From assembly GCA_029204225.1 (NCBI GenBank), contig CM055097.1, positions 64,986,540-65,050,539 on the forward strand: a stretch of 64,000 bases of DNA, written 5' to 3'. This DNA comes from Diphasiastrum complanatum. Lineage: Eukaryota; Streptophyta; Lycopodiopsida; Lycopodiales; Lycopodiaceae. This document shows positions 44,671 through 57,531 of the stretch, one piece after another. Position 1 is the first letter of the stretch, and each line of letters opens with the position of its first letter. Made by a program: the position numbers and the translations under genes. Under the pieces are notes generated by a model. That model saw only the letters and a list, made by a program, of their open reading frames with translations. It ran no database searches and was not told the origin of the DNA.

Positions 44671-45817
44671 TCATGGAATAGGAAATTTCTTAATGCTAAC
44701 CAACGTCAAAGCTTGTTTGATAATCTTAAATATGGTGCCATAAGCATCTCTGCCTATTCCAACATAATTACATGCTCCTATAATTATAGTATTGTCAAGT
44801 ATTTTTTGTATTTCAATCATTAATGCATCAACAATTTTTATCTTAACACGACTGTTTCGATTATTGGTCATCAATGACTCGATTGATTTTGTTGTCAACA
44901 CAGAGCCCAAAGACTTGCCTATAGTAGCATTGTCTTTCACATTTTGATTTCCAACCAATGTAGATTTGTAAAAAAAGAAAATAATAATAATAGATGATTA
45001 ATGTTACAATTTACAGTCATGCAAAAACAATATAAGATTTGAACTCTTGAAGTAAAAAAAAGATTGCAAAGGCCAAATGTCAAAAACTTACTTGAATGCA
45101 TAAATTCTCTTTTTCCAATAGCCTCATGTTGATGACAAATTATGAATATTTGTGTTGATCACTCGCTTTCGGTTTTTTGTTTTGACCTTTTTACCTATCA
45201 AGTCAACATCTTTCAATAATTGTGAGTATGTAGAACGATCATTATTCAACTCAATTTTCATTTGATCAATGTCTTTTCTTGTACTCACTATGATTTTTTG
45301 TAATAATTCACTATTATTCTGTAGATTTTCATTTCCTTTTTGGAGAACCTCATTCTTTAGCAATTTTATTTGCAAAATATTGTCACTTTTGAGCACAATA
45401 TGTTGATATACATCTAATCACATCCTCTAAACAATGGATTCTTTCCATTGAAAATGCATTCCCATATTCTTCTAATCCTTTACAATAACCTAGCAAACCA
45501 TTCTTTCCATGACAGACAAAACATATCAATTGAGTAGCAAAAGAAAATTTGGGATGCTGCATGGAATATGGATCTTTAGAATATAATGTCTCGTCTACCC
45601 AGAGGTCCAAATTTGTTTTCCTGTCAGCCCTATAGCACAAACAATCATCAATTGATAAGCAAGATGCTTTGACACATCTTTTAATCAAAGGAGCATATTC
45701 TTCAGGAAGATCTATATGGAGATGAAATTTTTTCATTGTAAGAAGAAAAAGTAGAGTTTTAAGTTTTCTCAATCCATGTATTTTGGTTGCCGCTCTTATT
45801 TTTTCAAATCTTGCCAT
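44671..45817 (-). pseudogene. Unrecognised minus-strand gene with coiled-coil segment, frameshifted
   Basis: The N-terminal part (45817-45383) reads MARFEKIRAATKIHGLRKLK, then a cysteine-rich region (LIKRCVKASCLSIDDCLCYR, LICFVCHGKNGLLGYC). A one-step frame change near 45390 leads into 45396-45124, which is rich in Leu, Lys, Glu and Asn (LKNEVLQKGNENLQNN) and likely a coiled coil. A further piece lies at 44958-44671 (SVLTTKSIESLMTNNRNS, IIIGACNYVGIGRDAYG). Spliced joins are possible. The overlap of the first two pieces in different frames suggests a frameshift. I do not recognise the family. Confidence 0.4.
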
Positions 45818-46199
45818 CTCTCTTTTCTCTCGAGAGATGTAGGCATTTTATGTAGCATTCAAAAATGGTGACTGCTAATTGATACAAATGTTATAATGAC
45901 GTCCATCTATTTTTCCTCTAGTTTGTTCAATCTATAGTGTAATGTAGTTGGTGCTCTTCTTTTCAATTCTTGCCCTCACTCTCTCTTCTCCCAAGAGTTT
46001 ATTTCTCCCGAGGCATGATTTTTTCCGAGAGAAACCTTAGTTAACCATGACTGTGACCATGATTGTAACTAGAGCAGTTTTGTATTCGAACTATTGTGGG
46101 CATACACTTCTTATATTATAACTTTTAATTTTGATGAATTCGTCCAACGTGGCATTTCTTATAGGGCCCTTTTGTAGTCAGGAATTTTTGTAATGTCTA
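45818..46199. other. Intergenic DNA left of copia element 5
   Basis: No gene seen. There are CT-rich patches and two CTCTCGAGAG / TCTCCCGAG-like words near 45830 and 46000. Confidence 0.45.
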
Positions 46200-46885
46200 T
46201 GAAAGTTTTCAGATCATTAAGATCCAATCCACTTGAGAGATCTTTGGTTAGAAAGAGAAATACACTACCAATCTCACCAATGTAGAAAAATCAGCATCTA
46301 CACACAAAATGAGATGCAAACACTAATAGAACTTGATCAAACTTGAATGAAATGATAAAGTACTATTTGTTGTCCGTACAAAACCAGCAAGCTACTATAT
46401 TTCACATGTGTGGATCCAAAAGTAGCAAATATAGATCATTTTACACATAAAATTGCATGCAATCACAAGTATAGTGCACCAATGGATAGTAGAACCCAAG
46501 AGAACCATGTATAAGCATGAAATGAGATAGAGAAGAGAAAAGATCACTCTCTCCACGAGTTACATTCTTTTCTAGCAGGTCCAAACCCTATTTGGCCACT
46601 TGGCTTTCCCTCCAAAATGCTAACCCTACTATTTTTGGGTCTAGACTCAAAGTACCCAACATTCAAATTTGAATCTACTCAAACTCGCCTTCTAACTTTC
46701 CCACACTTTCAAAAAGTGTTTATTCAAATGACATTTAGACTAATGAACTTTGAAAAGTCAATTTCTAAGTCTAAAAACAAAGTTGGCCTCAATATGCCAA
46801 ATATGGAAATATAACAAATATGATCAAACTAGTTGAATCTTTCACTCTCTCTCTTCAACTAGTTTTAGCATGGACTTTGATAACA
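46200..46885 (-). repeat. 3' LTR of copia element 5 (minus orientation)
   Basis: Read on the minus strand it starts TGTTATCAAAGTCCATGC at 46885 and appears to end at TTTCA (46200). A diverged copy in plus orientation is at 57301-57850, which supports the LTR call. The lower boundary is inferred from the TG/CA rule only. Confidence 0.65.
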
Positions 46886-46899
46886 CTCCAAGTGATGTC

Positions 46900-48705
46900 C
46901 TATGCTTCATGAACAAGTCCTTTTCCCAATGCTTTGGTGAACATATCAGCTACACATTCCCTTGAAGACACATGTTGAAGCCCCACCTCCTTTGCAATGA
47001 CTTGCTCTCTCACAAAATGATATTGCACCTCAATATGCTTGCTCCTAGCATGAAAGATAGGATTGGTTGCCAATCTTTGGGCTGATTGATTGTCACAAAA
47101 GATGATTGGGCTCTCTGAAAAATCCAGCGAGTGAAGATTCTTGATCATCATCTTGATCCATACCATCTCCTTTGTGCAATGTGTAAAAGCTTTGTACTCA
47201 GCCTCACTAGATGACAATGAGATAGTGGCTTGTTTTTTCGACATCCATGATATATTTCCATCACCTATAAAAATACAATGAGCACTAATGGATTTCCTAT
47301 CCATTACATCTCCAGCATAGTCCGAATCTGAGAATCCAAAAATATTAGATGATGATCCCTCATACAATATGCCAAAATCTCGAGTTCCAATGATGTACCT
47401 CAAAACTCGCTTTCCTAGCTTCCAATACTCCTCACTAGGATCTTGCATGAATTGACTCAATATTCTAGCAAATGCTTAGATTTGGTTCAGTAATGGTTAG
47501 ATAGATGAGTGAACCAACTAGCTTCCTATAGAGAGTAATGTCCTCGAAGGATCTTTCATTACCTCTTATAGTTATCTTTACATGAGACTCCATAGGTATA
47601 TCCGTAGCTTTTGCATCTACCATATGAAATCTTTCTAGAATAGAATTAGCATACTTCTCTTTACAAATGAAAGTATATTGAGAAGATCTAATGACTTCTA
47701 TTTCCAAAAAGTAATGCAAATTACCAAGATCATGCACTTCAAACTCCTTCTTAAGAGCATTCTTGATATCCTCCACATCTTGATTGTCTCCACCACTCAA
47801 GATGATATCATCCACATAGATTAGCAAGATGCATCATTTCCAGCAAACCTATAATAAAGTGAATGATCATACTCACTCATAACAAAGCCCTGAGAGAGTC
47901 AAAAAGTGTTAAGCTTAGCATACCAACTCCTTGGTGCTTGCTTAAGGCCATACAAACTCTTTTGTAGTAGACACACATGATTTGGCTTTGTTGATGAAAT
48001 GTAGCTCTCGGGCTGCTCCATGTATACTTCCTCCTCAAGATCACCATTCAAGAATGTAGTTGAAATGTCCATTTGCCATAGATCCCATCCATAAAGTGTA
48101 GCAAGTAAAATGATGCCTCAAATTCTTACCATCTTTGCCACGGGTGCAAAGGTCTCATCATAGTCAATCCCTTGTTGTTGAGCATATCCTTTTGCCACTA
48201 ACCTTGCCTTGTACTTGTTGATGGATTCATCTTGGTTTTTCTTCACATTGAAGATCCATTTGCATCCAATAGCTTTCTTGTCCTTAGGCAACTCCACCAA
48301 TCTCCATGTGCCATTCTTCATAAGAGCTTGATACTCGAGATCCATTGCTTGGATCCACTCCTCTTCTTTTCTTTCTTGATCTACACTTGTAGGTTCATCC
48401 AAAGAGGTTAGGAAAGCAACATAATTTTCAAAAAATACTTGCTTACCCTTTTGATCATATGTGAGCCTTGAAGGTACTTGTCTTTCCCTTGATGTTCTCC
48501 TTGGCTTTTGACTTGATGAAGGTTCATCATCATCACCATCCAAAGTAGGATCCTTTTCATCAACATCAAGAATGCTAGATACATCCACACTACCATCAAT
48601 CATGCTTGAAGACAATTTTGGAATGTTTCCCTTATCAAAGATGACATCTCTACCAACAATCACTTTGTTAGTAGAAGGAATGTAAACTATATCATGAAGA
48701 AACAA
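46900..48705 (-). pseudogene. Copia 5 reverse transcriptase and RNase H, 5'-truncated
   Basis: From 48705 downward: linker after integrase (YIPSTNKVIVGRDVIFDKG), then the RT start (GCKWIFNVKKNQDESINKYK, ETFAPVAK), a frame-broken middle (48117-47828), LIYVDDIILSGG with the YVDD box (47827), LYRKLVGSLIYLT, a stop at 47465, and RNase H (FSDSDYAGDVMDRKS, SLSSSEAEYKAF, IFCDNQSAQRLA, VADMFTKALGKG). Gag, protease and integrase are absent: the element is cut at about 48700, where an oppositely oriented copia fragment begins. It is closest to element 1 among the families here. Confidence 0.85.
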
Positions 48706-49400
48706 AGTGTTTCTGATTACAAAGCCTTGCTAGCTTTCAGCCCTTCACCTGACAAAGATGTTCGCGAACTCGAACATCTGGAGATACAAAACACGAAGAG
48801 TTTTGTGAACACAAAAGTCAACGGAGATGAAGACGAACGGTTCGCGAACACGAACGGTTCGAAAACACGAAGGATTCACGAACAAGATTCCTTTGCGGTC
48901 CAACAAGAGAGAAAGACGGACGAGGTAAATGAAACCAATGGTGGAGACGAAACCCATTCTGTCCTCACGCTCCAAGGAGTACCACCAAAGATCACGCAAG
49001 TACCCAAAAGTACAGAGATCTGACCTGATGGCATGACATCAGCAGATACTTCCTAGGTCGTGGCTAATCTGCCCCTCTTGTAATTCCCTGATTAGTTGTA
49101 GATATATAATCACTCTAATCTTAGGTTTACATAGAGAGACCGTACTTACTAGATAATACTTGACATATATCAAAATAGGATACACAGAGTGTAACTAGGA
49201 GAAGAGAACTGAAGAAGTCTGATGCTAGTAAGCAATCAAGACGAACACAGACAAAAGCTCCGCCTGCGTGCGAGAAGATAATTTTGTCTAGGATCAGAAG
49301 ATCCAATTGTCCGCTAGTGAAGCGACACTACTACTCATGAGAGAACCGTGCTTCTCTCACTCCAACGCACTGCGTGGATTCGCATGCAGTGCCCTGAAGA
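48695..49400 (+). mobile_element. 3' end fragment of a copia 4-family element (plus strand)
   Basis: Encodes KKQSVSDYKALLAFSPSPDK and a hydrophilic C-terminal tail up to a stop at 49021-49023 (ending QVPKSTEI). This parallels the tail of copia element 4 at 51133-51480 (KKQNASNYKALLDFSPPPD ... QVPRSTNV). LTR-like sequence follows to about 49400 (CCTAGGTCGTGGCTAATCTG, matching GTGGC(C/T)AATCTGCC near 51100). Confidence 0.7.
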
Positions 49401-49538
49401 AATCAGAAAAAATTAATATAGATTATTTTCTAGTTGTATCTGATCTTGGATGTTGAATGCTTATTCTGTTTATTTCATATGTCTAAGTTTTTCTTGTTCC
49501 CTTTGAATTCTGCACCTTGGTTGAAATTAAGTCGAATG

Positions 49539-50232
<694 letters not shown>

Positions 50233-50600
50233 CATCGGATTTCGACGTCTTTAAAACATGTCAGATTTTGACATCTTTAAAACGCGTCGGATTCCGACGT
50301 CCATTCCCATTCAGGCTTGGAAGACAAGCCGTGGACAGGCTTTCAGATTGCGGACGTGGACGCTGGATTTTGACATCCATGTCAGATTACACGTATTTTA
50401 TTTTTTTTGAAAAAACATGCCACGTCATATCCACGTCTGAATGTTGGAATCCGACATGTCGAATTTTGACGTACCTTTCAAAAACTGATTGCCGCCTATA
50501 TTTCTCGATTGCCGGACTCTGATTTTTGGATTTTTTACTTAAACATCATATTTCAACGTGTCGCATTGCGACGGATTATGAAATTTTTGAAAATACGTCA
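50233..50600. repeat. CACTA-type subterminal motif array
   Basis: Words such as CGTCGGATTCCGACGTCC, TGTCAGATTTTGACATC, GCCACGTCATATCCACGTC and GGAATCCGACATGTCG recur in both orientations, as at 3905-4340 and 16475-16616. It is cut on the right by copia-4-family sequence at about 50640. With the transposase tail at 56256-56921 (minus strand) it could be the separated 3' part of one CACTA element. Confidence 0.55.
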
Positions 50601-50639
50601 GACACCCACATCAAAATCTGCATGATATGTTATTGTGTC

Positions 50640-51130
50640 AATCAGAAAGTATATAGTTCGCAAACAATTTTGTGTCGTGTCTTGTAACTTACAGATTAGA
50701 AAGATTAAACATCTACAACTAATTGCGAATTACAAGAGTGACAGATTAGCCACAATCTAGAATACTTTTGATGATGTCATGATATCAGATCAAATATCTG
50801 TACCCCTTGGTACTTGGCTGATCTTCTTGATCAATTGAGAAGGACGACTGATTTCGTGTCGTGTCGTGTCATCTCGTCTTTTGTCAAAGATTCGGAATTG
50901 AAAGCTAGCAAGGCTTTGGCATTAGAAACAAAATGTTTCTTCAGCTCCCTCTCAAAGCATGATAGCTTGACAACTCCAAGACTACTCCTCTATTTCTTGA
51001 ATAGACCTTTGCCTAGGGCCTTTGTGAAAATGTCAGCAACCATGTCTTTCGTTCCAATAACTAATCAAGGAATTACAAGAGTGGCAGATTGGCCACGACC
51101 TAAAGTGTATCTACTGAATTCATGCCATTA
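50640..51130 (-). mobile_element. Extra copy of the copia 4 3' end (minus)
   Basis: On the minus strand it repeats the terminal pol segment (VADIFTKALGKGLFK, KLSCFERELKKHFVSN), the short tail and the start of the LTR. The adjacent segment (51133-51591) encodes the same block again (VDIFTKALNKGLFERQ, KLSCFERELKKQNASN). So two 3' ends stand head to tail, with stops in this copy. Confidence 0.7.
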
Positions 51131-51132
51131 GA

Positions 51133-54100
51133 TCAGACATTTGTACTTCTGGGTACTTGCATGATCTTGCTGGTACTCTTTGGAGCGTGAACGGCAGGAG
51201 AAGGTTTCACGACGTTGGTTTTGTTTCCTTCATTAGTTTTGTTTCCATCGTTGGTTTCGTTTCCATCGTTGGTTTCATTTTGCTCATCTGCCTTTCTCTC
51301 GTACTGGACCACAAAAGATTCTTGTGCCAAACCGCAAAAGATTCTTGTTCGTGAATCTTTCGTGTTAGCGAACCATTCATGTTCGTCTCCTTTGAATTTC
51401 GTGTTCGTGAACCATTCGTCTTCGTGTTTCGTGTCAGGCGGAGGGCTAAAATCTAGCAAGGCTTTGTAGTTAGAAGCATTTTGTTTCTTCAGCTCCCTCT
51501 CAAAGCATGATAGCTTTACGATCCGGAGACTACTCCTCTGTCTCTCAAAGAGTCCTTTGTTCAGGGCTTTGGTGAAGATGTCAACAACCATGTCTTTTGT
51601 TCCGATGAAGGTGATCTACAGCATCTTCTTTTCAATTAGATCCCTGATCAAGTGGTACTTGATTGCAATGTGCTTCGTTTTGGAATGAAACATGGGATCC
51701 TTCAATAGATGTATTGCAGAGGTGTTGTCCATCTGCAAGACCAGAGGCTCGATCCTTGTTTTGTCCAATTCGTCCAAGAACTGCCTTAGCTAGATTATCT
51801 CGTTGGCCATCTTTGCTACTGCAATGTATTCTGCTTCGCAAGATGACTAGGCCACACTGGTCTGCTTCTTGCTAACCTAGAGAACTGATGCTCCTGATGC
51901 GATGGTGCACCCTCTTAAGATGCTCTTACAGTCGTCCTTGAGAGATGCCCAGCTAGCATCGCTGTAGGAAAGCATCCTGAAACCTGCATCACGACAATAG
52001 CACAAGACATAATCCCTCGTTAATTGAAGATATTGCAAAATTTGTTTTGCAATCTTCCAATGTGTCGAGCCTAGATTCGTGCAAAATTGGATCATCCTGA
52101 ATACTACATAGGCAATGTCAGGACGTGTGCTGTCTGCAAGGTATATCAATGATCCTATTAGCTTCTTGTAAGGTGTGAGCTGCATCTATTCTCTCTCTTC
52201 CTCAATCTTCGGATAGTCGTCGCTTGTCAGCACCATCCCTGTGAGCATTGGAGTGTTTGCTCCTTTGCAGTTCAGCATCCCAAAATCCTGTAGGATCTTT
52301 TGGGTGTATCTGGACTGGTGAAGGTATAACTTACCTCCCTCATAGTCCCTTTCAATTTGTAAGCCTAGGTAACACCTGGCTTCTCCCAGATCCACTATCC
52401 CAAAATGTTTCGAGATGTCTGTCTTCACCTCAGCGATCAACTGTTCACTCCTGCAAAGTATCAGAGTGTCGTCCACGTATACAGCCACAATGATGATCTG
52501 CGCATCTGTAATTCTGACATACACATTGGAATCAGCCAACAGATGCTTGAATTCTAATTATTTCAGGGCTTAATCTTTCTTCTTATACCATTGTAAATTC
52601 TGTAGTATGACAAATTGTTGTCATAACCTACCAGAAATCCCTTCTCGGCTTTCTCATCAAGCTTCTTTTGAAGCTTATCAGAAATATGTGCATAAGCTGC
52701 ACAGCCAAAGATTCTGACGTGAGACAGGTTGGGCCTTCTACCCCACCATAGCTCATGTGGTGTCGTGTGTGGGACACCAGACTTGTTTGTTCTGTTCTGG
52801 ATGTATGCAGTTGTAGCTACTGCTTCAGTCCACAACGCCCTTGGAGCTTTCGAGTAGGCCATCATGCATCTAGCTGCTTCCACCAGGGTCCTGTTCTTTC
52901 GTTCTGCAACACCATTGTGTTGTGACGTGTAGGCTACAGTTCTTCTATGATGATGCCACGATCATTGCAGAAGGTAGTGAAGCGATTCAAGATGTATTCG
53001 CCACCTTGATCTATTCTGATCTGCTTCACTTTACTACCTGTACATCTTTCAACTCTGTGAATTTATCAAGTGCTTCAGATTTATATAGAATAAAATACAC
53101 TCTGACAAATTTTCTATAGTCATCAATGAAGGTTATATAATATTTGGACCTCCTACTGAGATCACATTGAATGGTCCACAGATGCTAGAATGCACTAGCT
53201 CCAAGAGTCTTTAATGAATGGTGTGCGTGACATCTTGCCCTTCAAACATGCATCACAGGTGGTCGAACTAGTTGCATTTGAGATGTTGCCTCCTGTTATT
53301 GCTCCATGATGGCTTGCTTGGTAAAGTGCCATTGAGTTCATGTGGCAGAGTCTTCTGTTCCACAGAGTGTCTGGCTGGTCATCATGAGTCTGATGCATCT
53401 AATCTGTAGGTAGGTGTACCTTCAGATGATATAGGTTCCCTTTCCTTCTGCCTTGAGCGATCAAAGTACTGGTATTGGCGTCAATCTCGTTGCATGCTTC
53501 GTCAGAAAATGTCACACACATTCCTACATCTACTATTCTTGCTACAAAGAGCAGGTCTTGTTGCAGAGTAGGCACAAACAAAACGTCTTCGAGTCGCCTA
53601 TCTTTGCCATTAGTGTTGAGCCATAGTGAACCAATATCGTTCACTTGATGTCTAGATGCATCTCCAAGAACTGTGAATCTTGAAGGATCTGCACTTCTGA
53701 AATCAGACATGATTCGTCTTGATGTCACGAAGTGTGAGGTGGCTCCTGAGTCTAGAGTCACCTCATGTGTGTCAGATGTTGACGCTACACACACGTCTTC
53801 ATAGATATAGGCGGTCGAACAGTTTCTGTTCGTTCTTTCTTCGTCCATTTTCGAGTTCTCGGGCTCCTCGACATAGGATGAACTGTTGTTGTTCTCCTGT
53901 CTATGTTGATTTGTTTCTTGGGTTTTGGCGGCAGTCCGCGGCTGCATGACCCTTCTTGTGGTAGTGAATACACTCAATCTTTGGATTGAGCTAGCATGTA
54001 TCTACTGTATGCCCAGCTCTTCTACACCTCACGCAAGTCTTCTTGTCTGCACCTTGCTGCTTTGACCTCCCTTTGGTCTTCCAGTTGCCTTTGTTGGTTC

Positions 54101-55173
54101 CCTCTGTTGTTGATCACGATCCTACCTCTGATTCGACTCTCTCTTAGGCTTAAATTGTTTCTTGGATTTTTCTTTGTTGCCGTAGAGGGCCTGATCAGAA
54201 CCATCCTTGTAATCAAGATGTTCTCTGGCCTCGACTTCCTCTCGAATCTCGACAATTGCCTTTTCGAAGTATGATGGCAGGGTCTTTCGTGAGCAGGGGC
54301 TCGTTGTCTGGAATGATCTGGGAAGACTCTCAACAAGTATGTGAGCTGCTTCTCAGCTGACACATCGTTCTCTACTCTAGAGTTATGTAGTGATAGAAAC
54401 AGATCCTTCATCTTTCTTACAAAAGAAGTGAGGTCTTTTCCATCCCACTGTAGATTTGTCAGCTGATCTTCCAGCATCATGATCATTAGAGGAGTTCTAA
54501 ATCCAAAAAAGACCCTTTGTAAAGATTCTTTTTATATTTTTTCTCAAATTTTTCTTACACATGGACCAATCAAAACACTAAAATTTGAAATCTACGTAAC
54601 GTAACTTTTTGAGTCCACATTTTGATTTCACACTAAAAATGACATAACTTTTTACTGGTAAGTCCAAATTTAGCAAACTTTAGTACATTGGAAAGTGATT
54701 GACAAGCGCTTTCCAATGATATGTTAGATGATATACTTTTGAGCTACGTTAAAAAAGTTATGGCAAGTCAAAATAATTAGTGCTATAATATTTTAATAAT
54801 ACAAAAGGCATTTTGCACGAATTCTTAAAGGGTCTTTTTGGAGCTCAAAACTTTTCTAATGTTGACTTTTTATCTGAAATCTTGTAAGCAATGCATCCCA
54901 CGTCTCCTTAGCTTTGGAGAGTGTAGCCAGGTCAAGTGTGAGGCTATCTTCAATGGAAGATGATAGCAAGACTACTGCCTTGTCGTTTTTCTCCCTCCAT
55001 TCGCATAGCTCCTTGCCTGATGTTGTAGGCATCTCTTCTGTGCCATCCACCCAGGGGAGGAGTCCTTCGCCCTTGAGTATGAGTGATGTCTTAACTTTCC
55101 ATGCTAGAAAGTTAGATTCTGAAAAATCAAGAATTGTGCAGATCTTGTTCTGCATGCTACTGATTGAAGCCAT
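51133..55173 (-). pseudogene. Copia element 4 gag-pol, broken (minus)
   Basis: Read from 55173 down: gag start MASISSMQNKICTILDFSES (to 54856), a MITE insertion (54503-54841), rest of gag (54486-54022, frameshifted), a zinc knuckle CVRCRRAGHTVDTC at about 54037-53993, protease LDSGATSHF (near 53755), and the pre-integrase zinc motif LCHMNS...CDACLKGK. The integrase core is frameshifted, its first catalytic position reads VHSSICGP instead of the usual HSD; RIDQGGEY and NGVAERKNRT keep the other two. The linker and first third of reverse transcriptase are deleted at about 52560. VAVYVDDTLIL, LGSLIYLADSTRPDIAY-like and RNase H pieces follow down to 51600, then the hydrophilic C-tail with repeated GNETND/GNKTN words. 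Confidence 0.82.
54503..54841. mobile_element. Foldback MITE inserted in copia 4 gag
   Basis: The ends are inverted repeats: CCAAAAAAGACCCTTTGTAA on the left and, as reverse complement, CCAAAAAGACCCTTTAAG on the right. Internal pairs (GACATAACTTTTT with AAAAAAGTTATG, and CATTGGAAAG with CTTTCCAATG) make the whole 339 bp fold back. It interrupts gag between the IKSQH and MLEDQLTNLQW blocks. The exact target duplication could not be settled. Confidence 0.75.
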
Positions 55174-55304
55174 TGCTTCTTGGAGTATGTTCCCTCGTTG
55201 ATGGTTGTTTGTCTGAATGCTTGGGCTCCTGGATCTGATAGCTTCTTTGCTATGTCAAAATATGATAGGATAACCTTGATCTGATACCACTGAAGAGTGT
55301 GATA
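55174..55304 (-). other. Copia 4 leader
   Basis: Untranslated leader between primer site and gag. It contains a second, shorter copy of the primer-like word (CTGATACCACTGAAG at about 55281 and again at 55310), suggesting a small local duplication. Confidence 0.6.
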
Positions 55305-55317
55305 TGCTCTGATACCA
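55305..55317 (-). other. Primer binding site of copia element 4
   Basis: TGGTATCAGAGCA on the minus strand, tRNA-iMet type. It sits 131 nt upstream of the gag start and just inside LTR-like sequence that starts at about 55319. Confidence 0.8.
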
Positions 55318-55318
55318 C

Positions 55319-55555
55319 TGAAGGAGTTTCGCAGTCATTGTTGCGAAAGCGAAGCAACTGCGACTCTCGACGCACCTCGGATGGAGTTCAGATGCGATCG
55401 CTGGACACTGCTAGCTGAATCACTCCTACATTCCTCCATAGTGTAGTCAGGCACTATTGATCTACATTTATAAAATTAAAGATGTGAGCCTTTCACTAGC
55501 TTCAATAAAAGAACCACCCATTGATGCCATTTTTTAATGTGAAAAGGCACTAGAA

Positions 55556-55560
<5 letters not shown>
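55319..55560 (-). repeat. Probable 5' LTR remnant of copia element 4
   Basis: The sequence just beyond the primer site begins with TG (CA on the minus strand), as an LTR edge should. Its outer limit is not visible, because it runs into GA-rich DNA at 55561. It could not be matched convincingly to the 3' copies. Confidence 0.4.
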
Positions 55561-55621
<61 letters not shown>

Positions 55622-55996
55622 ATAATAGATTGTGATAGTGTTTATAATAGATTGTTAGAACTATTTAAGATAGTATATGTGTGTATTTAATAGACAAATA
55701 GATATAAATAGTGTTGGGTAGTAATAGATTGTGAAATTTATAATGTGTGTGTGTGAGAGAGAGAGAAAAAAAAAAAAGAGAAAGAGAAGATGTGTGTGTG
55801 TGTGTGTTTAACATTTTGCATTGATTCAAAATTTAAGATTATAGATAAATACATAGTCTATGGTAGTAATAGATTGTTAGATTTATATTTATTTAGGACT
55901 AAGAATGATAGATGAAAGAGAGGGAGAGAAAGAGAGAGAGAAAGAGAGTGTGTGTGTTTTTGTGAACATGTTTAGCATTTTAGATTGATTTAAGAT

Positions 55997-56049
<53 letters not shown>

Positions 56050-56104
56050 GGGCGGAGAAGAGGGAAGAAGTGTGTATGTGTTGTGTCTTGCATTTTGAAT
56101 TTAA

Positions 56105-56140
<36 letters not shown>
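55561..56140. repeat. Cluster of (GA)n and (GT)n microsatellites
   Basis: GA tracts at 55561-55619, about 55999-56047 and 56108-56140, with shorter GT/GA runs between. The interspersed text repeats itself: (T/A)TAGATTGTTAGA and TTTAGCATTTTAGATTGATT-like words suggest local duplication of a GA-bearing unit. Confidence 0.9.
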
Positions 56141-56145
<5 letters not shown>

Positions 56146-56255
56146 CGATGAATATAAAAAAAATGAGTGCAAGTGAATTTAAGTATTAATAATCATAGAT
56201 CATTCTCATCATCACACAACTCTTGACACTCATCTGAATCTAGTTCTAGGTATAA

Positions 56256-56921
56256 TCATAAATTTCCAATCGTGTCTCTTTGATGATGTGAGCTACCCTC
56301 ATATTCAATCTCCTCTTCTTCTAATTCTATCTCATCCAAACATGGGGGCCTCAAATTACCCCCAATCTGGTCTTGTACGATCGTAGGAATCTCATCATTT
56401 CCATTTGTACCTTCTTCTCCCATCATTTCGACATCATTTGAAATTTGGATGAGTGGTTCAAGTTCTTCCAAAACATGGCCAAAATTTGGTGGTGGTTTGT
56501 CGTGTTTATCCAGTTCAACAATATCTTTTCCTTCAAACACACGTTGTTTTCTTGCATTAAGTTGGATCACATACCACCATCTTGGGTCTATTTGATCTGG
56601 ATGGAATATAAAGAATTAAAAAAAATCAAGTTAGTCTTATAAGATTGATACATAAATAATTGGATTGCGAATATTAATGACATTGGAATTTTAGAGTCTC
56701 ACTGGTTCGCAATGTCATGACAATACTAAAGTGTCATGAGAGTCCATCGATATACATTTTATTGAGTCGATTTGAAAAAACTTTGAGTTACCATTTCTAA
56801 TCGTCACGTTGCTTTCATGATAGATGACCTTAAACCATTTTACGTCAAAACTAAAGTATTTGTTGTTAGTCTCATAATCGACTTCATAAATATGTCTTGA
56901 AATGCCTGAGTTGATGTAGAT
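56256..56921 (-). pseudogene. CACTA (En/Spm) transposase C-terminal fragment, DUF4216-like
   Basis: The first piece (about 56921-56710) reads SGISRHIYEVDYETNNKYFS and FDVKWFKVIYHES, matching the pattern of DUF4216, the domain near the end of plant CACTA transposase proteins. An intron-like gap ends with CATCCAG at about 56597. The second piece (56596-56256) continues DPRWWYVIQLNARKQRVFEG and an acidic tail with EIELEEEEIEYEG, then a stop. The catalytic part is absent: at 56922 the fragment abuts a copia gag piece in the opposite orientation. This identification is from memory of the family pattern. Confidence 0.6.
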
Positions 56922-57300
56922 TGTTGTAGGGTTGAAGGAGAGACCCTTGGTTCAACAAGAGCAATTGAGGTATGACAAGAGAGCTAAGAAAGCTCTACAC
57001 ATGATCAAGATGAATGTTACCAATGAACTACTCAAAGAAATTGGTGAGTCCGATTCATCTCAAGAGGCTTGGGAAGCTTTGAAGAAGCTTTATGAATCCA
57101 AGTCTATTTCTAGAGTGTTGACTCTAAGAAGACAAATCTTTCAAAGCATTCAAAAGAAAGAAGAGAGTCCTAATACTTTTGTTTTCAGAGTGAAGGCTTT
57201 AAGTGATGAGTTAGCTTGAATTGATGAGAGCATTAAGGAAGGAGAGATTGTTCAAGTTATTCTTAATGGTTTGTTGGATGCTAGGGAAATAGTAGAAGGT
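56922..57300 (+). pseudogene. Copia gag fragment
   Basis: Reads RAKKALHMIKMNVTNELLKE, EAWEALKKLYESKSISRVL and LTLRRQIFQSIQKKEESP, clearly homologous to the gags of elements 1 and 2. A TGA at 57217-57219 breaks the frame, and IVQVILNGL follows. It passes directly into LTR-like sequence, so the rest of the element is deleted. Confidence 0.85.
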
Positions 57301-57443
57301 TGAGTTTGGTAGATTTAAATTTGAATGTTGGAGACATTGAATCTAGTCCACATTATTGGTAGAGTTTTTGATATGGAGAGAAACCAAGATTATTAATGAG
57401 ACATGGATCTGTTATATATAGCTGTACACATGTGGGAAGAGAA

Positions 57444-57531
<88 letters not shown>

